Source: Microbulbifer sediminum
Lineage (GTDB): Bacteria; Pseudomonadota; Gammaproteobacteria; Pseudomonadales; Cellvibrionaceae
Assembly: GCF_021729035.1 (NCBI RefSeq)
Contig: NZ_JAJSAP010000001.1
Span: 124,001-188,000 of the forward strand
Length of the DNA stretch: 64,000 bases
Direction: 5' to 3'
Position 1 is the first letter of the stretch, and every line of letters starts with the position of its first letter. Both the position numbers and the translations under genes were made by a program. A model generated the notes under the pieces. The model was given only the letters and a program-made list of their open reading frames with translations, was not told where the DNA came from and ran no database searches. Below, in pieces: positions 45,712-54,156 of this stretch.

Positions 45712-45909
45712 TATTTTCCGATTCGCACGCAGCGGATCGAAGCTCCGGAATTCGACAGGTTCGAGCCGACTAACTTGCGAAGCAAGTTTGGGCGCCGGAG
45801 TAGAAGTAAACGGACGGCGGGGCGAAGCCCCGAGCACGAACGAGTCCACGGGCAGGGCCGCCGGAAACCAGCGAGCCGACAGGCGAAGCTAATCCTACCG
45901 CCCCAGCCA
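45712..45909 (+). repeat. tRNA-tail repeat element, copy A
   Basis: A 198-base segment directly after tRNA-Gln. It contains a T-arm-like module GGTTCGAGCCG, two small GCGAAGC-loop hairpins (AACTTGCGAAGCAAGTT and CGGGGCGAAGCCCCG) and a 3' module at 45857-45909. The last 19 bases of the element (AATCCTACCGCCCCAGCCA) duplicate the tRNA 3' end exactly. The 3' module matches copy B at 51175-51227 in 51 of 53 positions. Confidence 0.85.
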
Positions 45910-46140
45910 CTGTTCAGCTTCAGCGGAAACGTCTGTGTTTTCGCTGGACAATGACAGGCTTGCCAGACTGGCCTGTAAGCGGTACCCCCCGGTGCCGTGC
46001 GGAACTGATGTTCAAATTCCCCCGCGGCGCCTGTGCCGCCACAGCATAAAGGTGACGCTACTGCGCGCTACAAGCTTTCACAATCGCAGGCATCTAAACT
46101 TCAACCACATCAACAATCATCGGATCAAAAGGTACACGCA
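45910..46140. other. prs leader region
   Basis: 231 non-coding bases up to prs. AAAAGGT about 9 bases before the GTG at 46141 is the ribosome site. A stretch GTTCAAATTCCCCC near 46011 resembles a tRNA T-arm but has no matching 5' half. No clear sigma-70 pair was identified. Confidence 0.4.
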
Positions 46141-47085
46141 GTGGCTGACTTAATGGTCTTTACCGGCAATGCCAACCCGGAACTGGCGCAGAAAATTGTC
46201 GACCAGATGGCAATCCCCCTCGGCGAGGCCGTGGTGAAACGCTTTTCGGATGGCGAAATTGCGGTGGAAATCACCGATAACGTACGGGGCCGCGACGTTT
46301 TCGTAGTCCAGTCCACCTGCCAGCCCACCAACCGCAACCTGATGGAACTGATCCTGCTGGTGGACGCCCTGCGCCGCGCTTCCGCCGGCCGTATCACCGC
46401 GGTGGTGCCCTACTTCGGCTACGCCCGGCAGGACCGCCGCGTGCGGTCCCAGCGCGTCCCCATCTCTGCCAAGGTCGTGGCAGACATGATGGTCAGCGTC
46501 GGTATCGACCGGGTTCTGACCGTGGACCTGCACGCCGAGCAGATCCAGGGCTTCTTCGACGTACCTGTAGACAACGTCTACGGCTCGTCTGTGCTGCTGG
46601 ATGATATCGAGCGCCAGAAGTACGAAGACCTGGCAGTGGTCTCTCCGGACATTGGCGGCGTCGTGCGCGCCCGGGCGGTGGCCAAAAGCCTCGACTGCGA
46701 CCTGGCGATCATCGACAAGCGCCGCCCCGCAGCCAACGTCGCCGAGGTGATGAACATCATTGGTGAAATCAACGGCCGCACCTGCCTGCTGGTGGACGAC
46801 ATGGTGGATACTGCCGGCACCCTGTGCAATGCCGCCAATGCCCTGAAAGAGCACGGCGCCAAGAAAGTGGTGGCCTACTGCACCCATCCGGTCCTCTCCG
46901 GGGCGGCAATCGACAACCTGAACAACTCGGTGCTGGATGAGCTGGTGGTCACGGATTCCATCCCCCTGGGCGACAAGATGCAGCGGGCCCCCAAGATTCG
47001 CCAGCTCACCCTGTCCGCCATGCTGGCCGAGTCCGTGCGCCGCATCAGCAATGAGGAATCCCTGTCAGCCATGTTCCGCTCCTGA
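46141..47085 (+). CDS. prs: Ribose-phosphate pyrophosphokinase (PRPP synthetase)
   Basis: 314 residues from a GTG start ([17 protein letters not shown]). It makes PRPP from ribose-5-phosphate and ATP for nucleotide, His and Trp synthesis. Characteristic blocks: [10 protein letters not shown], the ATP-binding [32 protein letters not shown] (Mg-binding), the flexible loop with DKRRP, and the PRPP loop [10 protein letters not shown]. The GTG is chosen because AAAGGT precedes it. The ATG four codons on is the alternative. Position between tRNA-Gln and rplY is conserved. Confidence 0.97.
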   Translation: MADLMVFTGNANPELAQKIVDQMAIPLGEAVVKRFSDGEIAVEITDNVRGRDVFVVQSTCQPTNRNLMELILLVDALRRASAGRITAVVPYFGYARQDRRVRSQRVPISAKVVADMMVSVGIDRVLTVDLHAEQIQGFFDVPVDNVYGSSVLLDDIERQKYEDLAVVSPDIGGVVRARAVAKSLDCDLAIIDKRRPAANVAEVMNIIGEINGRTCLLVDDMVDTAGTLCNAANALKEHGAKKVVAYCTHPVLSGAAIDNLNNSVLDELVVTDSIPLGDKMQRAPKIRQLTLSAMLAESVRRISNEESLSAMFRS

Positions 47086-47175
47086 CGGGACCGTATCCCG
47101 GCGATCCCGGGATACTGACAAACAAGGGGGCACCGCTACTGGCGCTGCCGCGGCGATTCCCTTAGAATACGCGCC

Positions 47176-47195
47176 CGCCCGGCCATGGCCGGGCG
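47176..47195 (+). terminator. Hairpin between prs and rplY (probable weak terminator)
   Basis: CGCCCGGCC (47176-47184) and GGCCGGGCG (47187-47195) form a 9-bp GC-rich stem with a minimal loop (in practice a shorter stem with a 4-base loop), followed by TTTACTATT. A TAGAAT box at 47163-47168 just upstream may be the -10 of rplY. If so, the hairpin lies in its 5' UTR. Confidence 0.5.
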
Positions 47196-47269
47196 TTTAC
47201 TATTGGGCCCAACCGTATTGATTGCGGGCCCATCTTTTAGCAATGCCAGGGCGGTCCGGTCGCAGGTCG

Positions 47270-47290
47270 CTCTGGACAGACAACCAGAGG
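47270..47290 (+). promoter_or_regulatory. rplY leader hairpin overlapping the Shine-Dalgarno
   Basis: CTCTGG (47270-47275) pairs with CCAGAG (47284-47289), leaving an 8-base loop. The 3' arm overlaps the AGAGG ribosome site (47286-47290) for the ATG at 47299. In E. coli, L25 represses its own translation through its mRNA leader, so this could be the local equivalent (inference). Confidence 0.45.
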
Positions 47291-47298
47291 TCTAACCC

Positions 47299-47943
47299 AT
47301 GTCTGATTTCATCCTGAACGCCAACGTCCGCAGCGACGAAGGGAAAGGTGCGAGCCGCCGCCTGCGTCGCGAGGAAGGTCGTGTACCCGCCATCGTTTAC
47401 GGCGGCAAGGCCAAGCCCGCCTCCATCTCCATCCTGGCCCGCGAAATGTGGAAGGCCCTGGAGAGCGAGTCCTTCTTCTCCTCCGTCCTGACCCTGGATA
47501 TCGAAGGCAAGAAAGAGACCGTGATCCTGCGTGACCTGCAGCGTCACCCGGCCCAGCAGATCCTGCTGCACGCCGACTTCCAGCGCGTATCCGCCAACAC
47601 CAAGGTTCACCTGAAAGTGCCGCTGCACTTCCTGAACGAAGACACCTGCAAGGGCGTCAAGGCGGGCGGTATCGTCTCCCACACCCTGACCGAGCTGGAC
47701 ATCAGCGCGCCGGCTTCCAAACTGCCGGAGTTCATCGAAGTGGACCTGGCGGACCTGGAACTGGACGGTACCATCCACATCTCCGACATCAAACTGCCGG
47801 CCGGCGTCGAGTCTGTGGACCTGAGCCACGGCGAAGACCACGACCTGGTAGTTGCTTCTGTGCACAAGCCCCGCGGCGCTGTTGAAGCTGAAGCCGAAGA
47901 AGGCGAAGGCGAAGCGGCCGAAGGCGAAAGCGGCGAAGAGTAA
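47299..47943 (+). CDS. rplY: 50S ribosomal protein L25/Ctc, long form
   Basis: 214 residues. The N-terminal half is the 5S-rRNA-binding L25 domain ([22 protein letters not shown] at about 16-37, in part [16 protein letters not shown]). The C-terminal half is the TL5/CTC beta domain typical of the long form and absent from E. coli's 94-residue L25. The protein ends in an acidic Glu/Ala/Gly tail ([19 protein letters not shown]). It binds 5S rRNA on the large subunit. pth starts 5 bases after the stop. Confidence 0.96.
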   Translation: MSDFILNANVRSDEGKGASRRLRREEGRVPAIVYGGKAKPASISILAREMWKALESESFFSSVLTLDIEGKKETVILRDLQRHPAQQILLHADFQRVSANTKVHLKVPLHFLNEDTCKGVKAGGIVSHTLTELDISAPASKLPEFIEVDLADLELDGTIHISDIKLPAGVESVDLSHGEDHDLVVASVHKPRGAVEAEAEEGEGEAAEGESGEE

Positions 47944-47948
47944 GCGCT

Positions 47949-48557
47949 TTGTCGAAGGCACCGGACACGCCCATCCAGTTGATCGTGGGGCTCGGCAACC
48001 CGGGTCCCGAGTACGACCGGACGCGCCACAACGCCGGTGCCGACTATGTCACCGAGCTGGCACGCCGCTACGGCGTCCAGCTCGCGCAGGACAGCAAGTA
48101 CCACGGCCTCTCCGGCCGGGTACGTATCGGTGGGCAGGATATTCGCCTGCTGATTCCCACCACATATATGAATCGCAGCGGCCAGTCAGTAGGCCCGCTG
48201 GCGAACTTTTTCAAGATTCCCCCGCAAGCCATCCTGGTCGCTCATGACGAGCTGGACCTGCCACCGGGCACCGCTCGCCTGAAATCCGGCGGCGGCCACG
48301 GCGGCCACAACGGGTTGCGGGATATCATTTCCGCCCTGGGCAACAGCCGCGATTTTATGCGCCTGCGCCTGGGCATCGGTCACCCGGGCAGCGCCCGCGA
48401 AGTGGTCAAGTTCGTCCTGCAACGGGCCCCGCGCTCCGAACAGGAACAACTGGCAGAAGCCATCGACCGGGCCGTGGACATTACCCCCACAGCCGCCGCG
48501 GGCGACTGGGGCGCCGCCATGAAAGAACTGCACTCCACCAAAGCGGCCGCCAAATAG
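47949..48557 (+). CDS. pth: Peptidyl-tRNA hydrolase
   Basis: 202 residues from a TTG at 47949 (reading [19 protein letters not shown]). It releases tRNA from prematurely dropped peptidyl-tRNA. Active-site residues are present: His27 in RTRHNAG, Asn in TYMNRSG, and Asp in [22 protein letters not shown] follows. No ATG is available upstream; GAAGAG at the end of rplY serves as a ribosome site 8 bases away, implying coupling with rplY. Confidence 0.95.
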   Translation: MSKAPDTPIQLIVGLGNPGPEYDRTRHNAGADYVTELARRYGVQLAQDSKYHGLSGRVRIGGQDIRLLIPTTYMNRSGQSVGPLANFFKIPPQAILVAHDELDLPPGTARLKSGGGHGGHNGLRDIISALGNSRDFMRLRLGIGHPGSAREVVKFVLQRAPRSEQEQLAEAIDRAVDITPTAAAGDWGAAMKELHSTKAAAK

Positions 48558-48641
48558 ATCACCAGATCGATTTCCCGGACACAATCCACCGCATGGGTGC
48601 AGCTGCGACCCATCGCTGAATGAGCAAACAGGAACCAGACC

Positions 48642-49733
48642 ATGGGCTTTACTTGCGGTATCGTCGGCCTGCCCAACGTGGGCAAATCCACCCTGTTCAA
48701 CGCCCTCACCAAGGCGGGCATCGACGCCGAGAACTTCCCCTTCTGCACCATCGAGCCGAATGCCGGCGTTGTACCGGTGCCCGACCCGCGCCTCGACAAG
48801 CTGGCGGAGATCGTCAAACCGCAGAAGGTAATCCCCACCACCATGGAATTTACCGATATCGCCGGCCTGGTTGCCGGCGCCTCCAAGGGTGAGGGCCTGG
48901 GCAACAAGTTCCTGGCCAATATCCGCGAAACCGACGCTATCGCCCACGTGGTGCGCTGCTTCGAGGACGATAACGTAATTCACGTGGCCAACCAGGTGCA
49001 CCCGGTGGCCGATATTGAAGTCATCAATACCGAACTGGCGCTGGCCGACCTGGATACAGTGGAAAAGGCACTTCAGCGCTATACCCGCGCAGCCAAGGGA
49101 CAGGACAAGCACGCCATCAAGATGAAAGCGCTGCTGGAGAAGATCCTGCCGCACCTGGATGAGGCCAAGCCGCTGCGCTCCTTTGGCCTCAGTGATGATG
49201 AGCTGGCTAACCTGCGGGAGCTGAGCCTCCTGACCGTCAAGCCCACCATGTACATCGCCAACGTGGACGAGGATGGCTTTGAGGAGAACCCACACCTGGA
49301 CGCCGTGGCCGCCATCGCCGCTGAAGAGAATGCCGTGCTGGTCCCGATCTGCAACAAGCTGGAAGCCGAGATCGCCGAACTGGACGACGACGAAAAGCAG
49401 GAGTTCCTGGAGGAGCTCGGCATGGAAGAACCGGGACTGAACCGTGTGATCCGCGCCGGTTACGACCTCCTGGGCTTGCACACCTACTTCACCGCTGGCG
49501 TGAAAGAGGTGCGCGCCTGGACCATCCCGCTGGGAGCCACCGCGCCCCAGGCCGCCGGCAAGATCCACACCGATTTCGAGAAAGGCTTTATCCGTGCCGA
49601 GGTGGTGAGCTATGACGATTATGTCACCCACAACGGCGAGGCCGGTGCCAAGGAGGCGGGCAAATGGCGCCTGGAAGGTAAGGACTATGTGGTTGCAGAC
49701 GGCGACGTGATCCACTTCCGCTTCAACGTCTGA
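48642..49733 (+). CDS. ychF: Redox-regulated ATPase/GTPase YchF (OLA1 family)
   Basis: 363 residues, identical in length to E. coli YchF. The P-loop GLPNVGKST is at about 8-16. [10 protein letters not shown] marks switch [18 protein letters not shown] the DxxG region, and the C-terminal TGS domain ends in [19 protein letters not shown]1/YchF prefers ATP because the NKxD motif is altered. It interacts with ribosomes in the known systems. AGGAA lies 8 bases before the ATG. Confidence 0.97.
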   Translation: MGFTCGIVGLPNVGKSTLFNALTKAGIDAENFPFCTIEPNAGVVPVPDPRLDKLAEIVKPQKVIPTTMEFTDIAGLVAGASKGEGLGNKFLANIRETDAIAHVVRCFEDDNVIHVANQVHPVADIEVINTELALADLDTVEKALQRYTRAAKGQDKHAIKMKALLEKILPHLDEAKPLRSFGLSDDELANLRELSLLTVKPTMYIANVDEDGFEENPHLDAVAAIAAEENAVLVPICNKLEAEIAELDDDEKQEFLEELGMEEPGLNRVIRAGYDLLGLHTYFTAGVKEVRAWTIPLGATAPQAAGKIHTDFEKGFIRAEVVSYDDYVTHNGEAGAKEAGKWRLEGKDYVVADGDVIHFRFNV

Positions 49734-49739
49734 CCCCGT

Positions 49740-49764
49740 GCCCGCCGCCCCCAGCGCGGCGGGC
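49740..49764 (+). other. GC hairpin after ychF
   Basis: A perfect 9-bp all-GC stem, GCCCGCCGC (49740-49748) with GCGGCGGGC (49756-49764), and a 7-base loop. It lies right after the ychF stop and has no T-run. It may mark the end of the rplY-pth-ychF unit. Confidence 0.45.
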
Positions 49765-49814
49765 CACTCTCTCCCTGCCGGCCGCAGCCGGCGCAACCGC
49801 CCCGGTAACTGCCC

Positions 49815-50729
49815 ATGATGGAATCCAACTGGCGCATCGGCCTGCCACTGGCCCTGATTACCGCGTTTATGTGGGCCCTCCTGCCCATTGCCCTGAAGGG
49901 ACTGCTGGACGAGATCTCGGCCACCACGGCCACCTGGTTCCGCTTTGCCGGCGCCGCTGTGCTGGCGGGTGGCTACTACCAGTGGAAACGTCGACTGAAC
50001 CTGCGCCAGCTGTTCCAACGCTCACTGCTGCCCCTCACCCTCCTGGCAGTGGCCGGGCTATTGACCAATTACCTCTCGTACGCCTCAGGCCTGCGCTTTA
50101 TCACCCCGGGCGCGGCCCAGATCGTCATCCAGCTGGCGCCCCTGCTACTGCTCACCTCCAGCGTCATCTGGCTGGGTGAGCATTTTTCCCCGCGCCAGTG
50201 GCTGGGAGTGCTGATGGTACTGGTAGGCCTGCCGCTGTTCTTTAACCAGAGGCTGCCAGAGCTGCTGCGTGGCGAGGACGCCGACTACCTGCTGGGCCTG
50301 GCGCTGTTTGTGCTGGCCGCGGTTGGCTGGGCCGTCTATGGCTTTTTCCAGAAGAAGATTTTGTCCCGCGCCCGCGCACAGGACCTGCTGGTGCTGATCT
50401 ACATCGCCGGCACCCTGTGCTTCCTGCCCGGCGCAGACCCGCTGAGCGTAACCGGCCTGGACCCGGTGCAATGGGCCCTGCTCCTGTTCCTGACCGTCAA
50501 CACCCTGGTGGCCTACGGCGCCTTTACCAAGGCGCTGGGGAACTGGGAGGCCTCCCGGGTGAGCGCCACCCTTGCCCTGGTGCCCCTGATGACACTGCTG
50601 ATCGGCAGCGCCATCGGCACCGTCTGGCCGGACTATATTGAAGTGGAGACCCTCAACTGGGTGAGCTGGGTGGGTGCAGGCGTGGTGGTTTGCGGCTCCC
50701 TGTTCGCGGCAATCGGGCGCGGACGCTGA
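49815..50729 (+). CDS. EamA/DMT family transporter
   Basis: 304 residues with ten hydrophobic segments in two EamA repeats. Family hallmarks: WALLPIALKGLLDEISATTATWFRF in helix 1-2 (in part ATTATWFRF), SYASGLRFITPGAAQIVIQL, and VWLGE-like IWLGEHFSPRQWLGV, repeated in the second half as KALGNWEASRVSATLALVPL. Members export or import amino acids or other metabolites; the substrate here is unknown. It is transcribed after ychF, with a hairpin between. Confidence 0.9.
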   Translation: MMESNWRIGLPLALITAFMWALLPIALKGLLDEISATTATWFRFAGAAVLAGGYYQWKRRLNLRQLFQRSLLPLTLLAVAGLLTNYLSYASGLRFITPGAAQIVIQLAPLLLLTSSVIWLGEHFSPRQWLGVLMVLVGLPLFFNQRLPELLRGEDADYLLGLALFVLAAVGWAVYGFFQKKILSRARAQDLLVLIYIAGTLCFLPGADPLSVTGLDPVQWALLLFLTVNTLVAYGAFTKALGNWEASRVSATLALVPLMTLLIGSAIGTVWPDYIEVETLNWVSWVGAGVVVCGSLFAAIGRGR

Positions 50730-50843
50730 CCATTTCACGCCCGGCGGTCGCAGCCCGACAGGCGCCCTGTGACAGCGGCTGGCAGCGACCGCATATAAAT
50801 CGCCCAATTCGCTAACTTACTGAAAAGAAACGAAAATCGGGGG

Positions 50844-50872
50844 TTGACAGCCCCTCCCCGGCGCCCGATAAT
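50844..50872 (+). promoter_or_regulatory. Sigma-70 promoter for the tRNA-Met/tRNA-Gln pair
   Basis: TTGACA (50844-50849) and GATAAT (50867-50872) are separated by 17 bases. The expected start is near 50879, about 35 bases before tRNA-Met. The region between -10 and the start is GC-rich (GCGCGCCC), as in stringently controlled discriminator sequences. Confidence 0.85.
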
Positions 50873-50913
50873 GCGCGCCCTCGGTTAAGCCGAGACACAC
50901 ATTGAAAGACAGT

Positions 50914-50990
<77 letters not shown>

Positions 50991-51029
50991 TTTTCAACTT
51001 GCGAGTACCCATTCTCGCATCCCTGTAAC

Positions 51030-51104
51030 TGGGGCGTAGCCAAGCGGTAAGGCAGCGGGTTTTGATCCCGTCATGCGTAGGTTCGAATCCTACCGCCCCA
51101 GCCA
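51030..51104 (+). tRNA. tRNA-Gln (anticodon UUG), second copy
   Basis: 75 bases, identical to the copy at 45637-45711. It lies 39 bases after tRNA-Met and probably shares its transcript. The same kind of tail repeat element follows it. Confidence 0.97.
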
Positions 51105-51227
51105 TTTTCCCCCCTCCCGCTCGAGACACATACACACCTCCGGAACAAGACCGGTTCGAGCCGCAGGCGGCGCAGCCGCCGGAGACCAGCGAGCCGACAG
51201 GCGAAGCTCATCCTACCGCCCCAGCCA
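51105..51227 (+). repeat. tRNA-tail repeat element, copy B
   Basis: A 123-base segment after the second tRNA-Gln. It has CTCCGGAA and the T-arm-like GGTTCGAGCCG (shared with copy A), one hairpin GGCGGCGCAGCCGCC, then the 53-base 3' module at 51175-51227. It ends in an 18-base copy of the tRNA 3' end (ATCCTACCGCCCCAGCCA). It is shorter than copy A because the variable hairpin part is reduced. Confidence 0.85.
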
Positions 51228-51326
51228 TTTTCCTCTCTCTCCAATCTCCAGTTTCACCGCATCGGTATAAACACCCGGCGCTATGCACCCCTGTATCCCG
51301 GGTTTTCTCGAGCCTGGCCAGGCGCA

Positions 51327-51373
51327 CACAAGGTGCGCCCCTACGCAAGCGTCCTGTAGGGGCGGCCCTTGTG
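51327..51373. repeat. REP-like imperfect inverted repeat
   Basis: CACAAGGTGCGCCCCTAC (51327-51344) and GTAGGGGCGGCCCTTGTG (51356-51373) are inverted repeats with two or three mismatches and an 11-base loop. The GTAGGGGCG core is of the sort seen in dispersed intergenic palindromes of many bacteria. The remaining bases between 51228 and 51485 hold no coding frame I would support. Confidence 0.6.
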
Positions 51374-51485
51374 ATCGGAGGGTAAGGCGCAGGTTCACGC
51401 ATCGATTTGCGCACGTCGCGATGCCGGTGCACTGCACTTATTTCGCCTTTTTCGCCCCGTGACGCACTATGGGGAAAACGCCCAT

Positions 51486-51513
51486 AAAAAAAGCGGCCCT
51501 GTCGAGCCGCTTT
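51486..51513 (-). terminator. Rho-independent terminator of the TauE/SafE-halogenase unit
   Basis: AAAGCGGC (51490-51497) and GCCGCTTT (51506-51513) form an 8-bp stem. On the minus strand it is followed by a T7 run (A-run 51486-51492), about 20 bases after the permease stop. Confidence 0.9.
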
Positions 51514-51534
51514 CAGTGATCGGAGCGCCTGTGG

Positions 51535-52617
51535 TCAGCGACTTTCCATCGCCAGCCCCGCCACAGGTAGCCCTGCCGGGGATTCCTTATCCGGCCCGCC
51601 GGCGCGCCGAGCACGGGAGTGGCGCCGGGCCTCGCGGCGCAGGCCCAGCGTTCGCAGCCACTCGAAGCCAGCCAGGCACAGCAGGAGTGCCACGATCGCA
51701 GCCAGGATACCTGTTACACCCAATGTCGCCCGCTCCGCCACACAGGTCCAGACGAACTGCACCACACACAGCAAGGCCACCACCAGCAGGGTCGGCCGCC
51801 TTCCGATCAGGCTCACCACCAGCACACCCAGCGGTGCCCCCAGGGCGACCACCGGTGCCGCCGCCAGCCAGTTACCGAAGACGTCGGGCTGCCAGTCGCC
51901 AGCCAGCGATTTCACTGCAACACCAACCACAGAGGAGAACGCCATGATCACCACCGACGTGGGAATGGCCACCTTGAGATCTACCCGGCTCAGGAGCACC
52001 AGTGCGGCATAGATCACCATATCGATCCCCACCCCGGTCACCGCCACCGCACTGAAACCCGCGAGCCCGCCCAACAGCAGGCCCACCCGGAAGTCGAGGG
52101 GGCAATCCGGGTCACCGGTGTGGTCGTGGGCGGTAATTTCCCGCAGGCGATACAGGTGCAGGATACCGAAACTCCCCCACAGGATCGCGAAAGCCAGCTT
52201 GACCCAGAGATCCGGCACCAGCGGGGCAAACAACAGGATACCGGCCGGCGTCGCCACCAGCGCCCCCATCAATGCGCCTCGCAGCATCGCCCAGGCAAGG
52301 GGCTGCCGCCGGGCGAGGATATACAGGCTGGCACTCACCATCCCGATCGACTGGACCGCAAAACTGAAGTCCCGCCCCAGGCTGGCGGGCATATCAAACA
52401 GCAGCACCAGTACCGGGAACCCCACGGTTCCACCTCCCATGGGGGTTGAACCCGCTGCATAGCTGCCGAAGGCCATGGCCAGCGCCATGGGCCAGTGCTC
52501 GAGCGCAACGTCCAGCTTTCCCTGGCCAAAAACAACAAGGGCCCATACGGCATAGAACAGGGCCAGCCCGGTATACCAGACCCAGAGGAAGGAGCCGGAG
52601 CGGCGCTTACTGAACAC
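51535..52617 (-). CDS. TauE/SafE family membrane permease
   Basis: 360 residues from a GTG at 52617. The TauE/SafE (DUF81) anion-transporter family pattern is visible: MAFGSYAAGSTPMGGGTVGFPVLVLLF near 40-66 (in part STPMGGGTVGFPVL), and the internal repeat GGLAGFSAVAVTGVGIDMVIY. It has eight to nine hydrophobic helices and a basic Arg-rich C-terminal tail. Family members move sulfite, sulfoacetate or related organic anions. The start is set by GGAGGTGA 5 bases before the GTG, a nearly perfect ribosome site inside the 3' end of the preceding halogenase gene; the two genes overlap by 11 bases. It is the last gene of the unit. The substrate is unknown. Confidence 0.88.
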   Translation of the reverse strand: MFSKRRSGSFLWVWYTGLALFYAVWALVVFGQGKLDVALEHWPMALAMAFGSYAAGSTPMGGGTVGFPVLVLLFDMPASLGRDFSFAVQSIGMVSASLYILARRQPLAWAMLRGALMGALVATPAGILLFAPLVPDLWVKLAFAILWGSFGILHLYRLREITAHDHTGDPDCPLDFRVGLLLGGLAGFSAVAVTGVGIDMVIYAALVLLSRVDLKVAIPTSVVIMAFSSVVGVAVKSLAGDWQPDVFGNWLAAAPVVALGAPLGVLVVSLIGRRPTLLVVALLCVVQFVWTCVAERATLGVTGILAAIVALLLCLAGFEWLRTLGLRREARRHSRARRAGGPDKESPAGLPVAGLAMESR

Positions 52618-54148
52618 CGTCACCTCCGGCCATGTCCTGGCGCACCGTCTCGAGAAAATGCTCATGGGTCTGGCACGCCGGCAATACCTGGCCCACCTGG
52701 GCGGAAAAGCGGGAGAATATCCCCATCGAATCACGCTCATCGAGCGACATCGTCAGGCGGGGGTAGCGGTTCATACCATAGAGAACATAGCGATAATTCA
52801 TGTCGGTAAAGATACTGGCAAAACTGCCGGCAAAGTCCTGGTGCTCGCAGATCTTGTGCTCCCAGACCCGCAGTTGTTGCTCCAGCCACGGGCAACGGGA
52901 CAATGTTGACGCTGCCGCACGCCAGAACGCCGTATCGTCCCTGTCAGTCAGCGCGTAGTGCAGCACAATAAACTGCTTCAGGTCCTCGTAGAAACCGCGC
53001 ATCCTGGCGTTGTAGGCCTCCCGCAGCGGGGGCACATCCATTCCCCCGGCGAGGTGCGTTGCCAGCAGGCCAACCCCCAGGTGAATCATATGCAGCCCGG
53101 TGGATTCCAGCGGCTCGATAAAACCTCCGGCGAGCCCCACTGCGACACAATTGCCCACCCAGCAGTCCTGCCGCCGGCCAACACGCTTGTCCAGGTGGTT
53201 GCAGCTGAGGAACTCTGAATCCCGCCCCAGGAAGTCACGCAACTCGGCTTCAGCCTGGGATGGAGTGAGTCGTTTGCTGTCGTAGACATAACCGCAGCCC
53301 TGGCGGCTGGTCAGGTCAATCTGCCGGGCCCAGCCGTGATCGAGGGCGGTGGCCACGGTATAGGGGCGTGGCCGCCCGTCCCCAGGCAGGGCTCTCTGGA
53401 TCGCAACGGCCTTGTCACAGGGCAGCGCATCTGCGAAGGACTCCCAGTTGTCGGCCTTCAGGCGGTCGATCAGGAGTCCCCGAAAACCCGTGCAGTCGAC
53501 GAACAGATCCCCGGAAATTGATCCGGAGTCAGTCACAACGCTCCGGATCTGCCCATCGCCAACCACGACATCGGAAACCGTCGCCTCAATATGGTTGACC
53601 CCCGCCTCGACCGCCTTGCGCCGCAGGAAGCGCCCCATAAGGGTGGCGTCGAGGTGATATCCGTAGGGCGTGACGCCACCAAAATCGGGCGACCTGGGGG
53701 CCTTGGGGCATAGTCCATCGGTAATCAGGTGGGAATTGATACTGACAGCTTCATCGTAGCGTTCACTACCGGCGCGATCACTGAGCAGCCAGGCAGAGGA
53801 AATATCGATCGATCCCCCCGGCTGCTGCTGGTCAAAGGGGTGGAAGTACTCATGGACCCTGGCCCCGACCGGTTTTTTCCAGTTGCGGAACATAATGCCG
53901 GTTTTGACCGTGGCATTGGTTTCGGCCATCAGCTCCTTTTCATCCAGCCCCATGGCGGCGAAAAAGAAGCGAATACTGTGGACCGTGGCTTCACCGACAC
54001 CTATTGCCCCGATATCCGGGCTCTCGATGACATTGATCGAGAAATTCTTCCGGGCCTGGTTGAAGTAACGGTTCAGGTAGATGGCCGTCATCCAGCCGGC
54101 AGATCCCCCGCCGACAATGTTGATCACTTTCATGGGATTTACGGACAT
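52607..54148 (-). CDS. Flavin-dependent halogenase-like protein, variant active site
   Basis: 513 residues of the tryptophan halogenase (PrnA-like) family. The FAD-binding GGGSAGW is at 13-19 and VGEATVHSIRFFFAAMG at about 51-67. The catalytic lysine equivalent is Lys82 in ATVKTGIMF. The glutamate that helps position substrate lies in EPLESTG (Glu348). The halogenase WxWxIP motif is degenerate: at 273-278 it reads W-A-R-Q-I-D, so the second Trp is Arg and the Pro is Asp. The function could be halogenation of an unusual substrate or a non-halogenating flavin role. It is encoded 8 bases after its paralogue. Confidence 0.9.
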   Translation of the reverse strand: MSVNPMKVINIVGGGSAGWMTAIYLNRYFNQARKNFSINVIESPDIGAIGVGEATVHSIRFFFAAMGLDEKELMAETNATVKTGIMFRNWKKPVGARVHEYFHPFDQQQPGGSIDISSAWLLSDRAGSERYDEAVSINSHLITDGLCPKAPRSPDFGGVTPYGYHLDATLMGRFLRRKAVEAGVNHIEATVSDVVVGDGQIRSVVTDSGSISGDLFVDCTGFRGLLIDRLKADNWESFADALPCDKAVAIQRALPGDGRPRPYTVATALDHGWARQIDLTSRQGCGYVYDSKRLTPSQAEAELRDFLGRDSEFLSCNHLDKRVGRRQDCWVGNCVAVGLAGGFIEPLESTGLHMIHLGVGLLATHLAGGMDVPPLREAYNARMRGFYEDLKQFIVLHYALTDRDDTAFWRAAASTLSRCPWLEQQLRVWEHKICEHQDFAGSFASIFTDMNYRYVLYGMNRYPRLTMSLDERDSMGIFSRFSAQVGQVLPACQTHEHFLETVRQDMAGGDGVQ

Positions 54149-54156
54149 AGTTTTGA

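Noticed and set aside
45317..45712. Minus-strand frame containing AVGFEPTHDGIKTRC, and its partner at 50947-51135
   Set aside because: This is the reverse complement of tRNA-Gln, a well-known source of false protein annotations. The tRNA genes explain both copies.
45985..46040. Possible degenerate tRNA near GTTCAAATTCCCCC
   Set aside because: Only a T-arm-like string is present. I found no matching acceptor 5' strand, D arm or anticodon stem at the correct distances.
51228..51485. Small frames between the tail element and the permease terminator
   Set aside because: They are made from the REP-like palindrome and tRNA-derived sequence, and lack ribosome sites and motifs.
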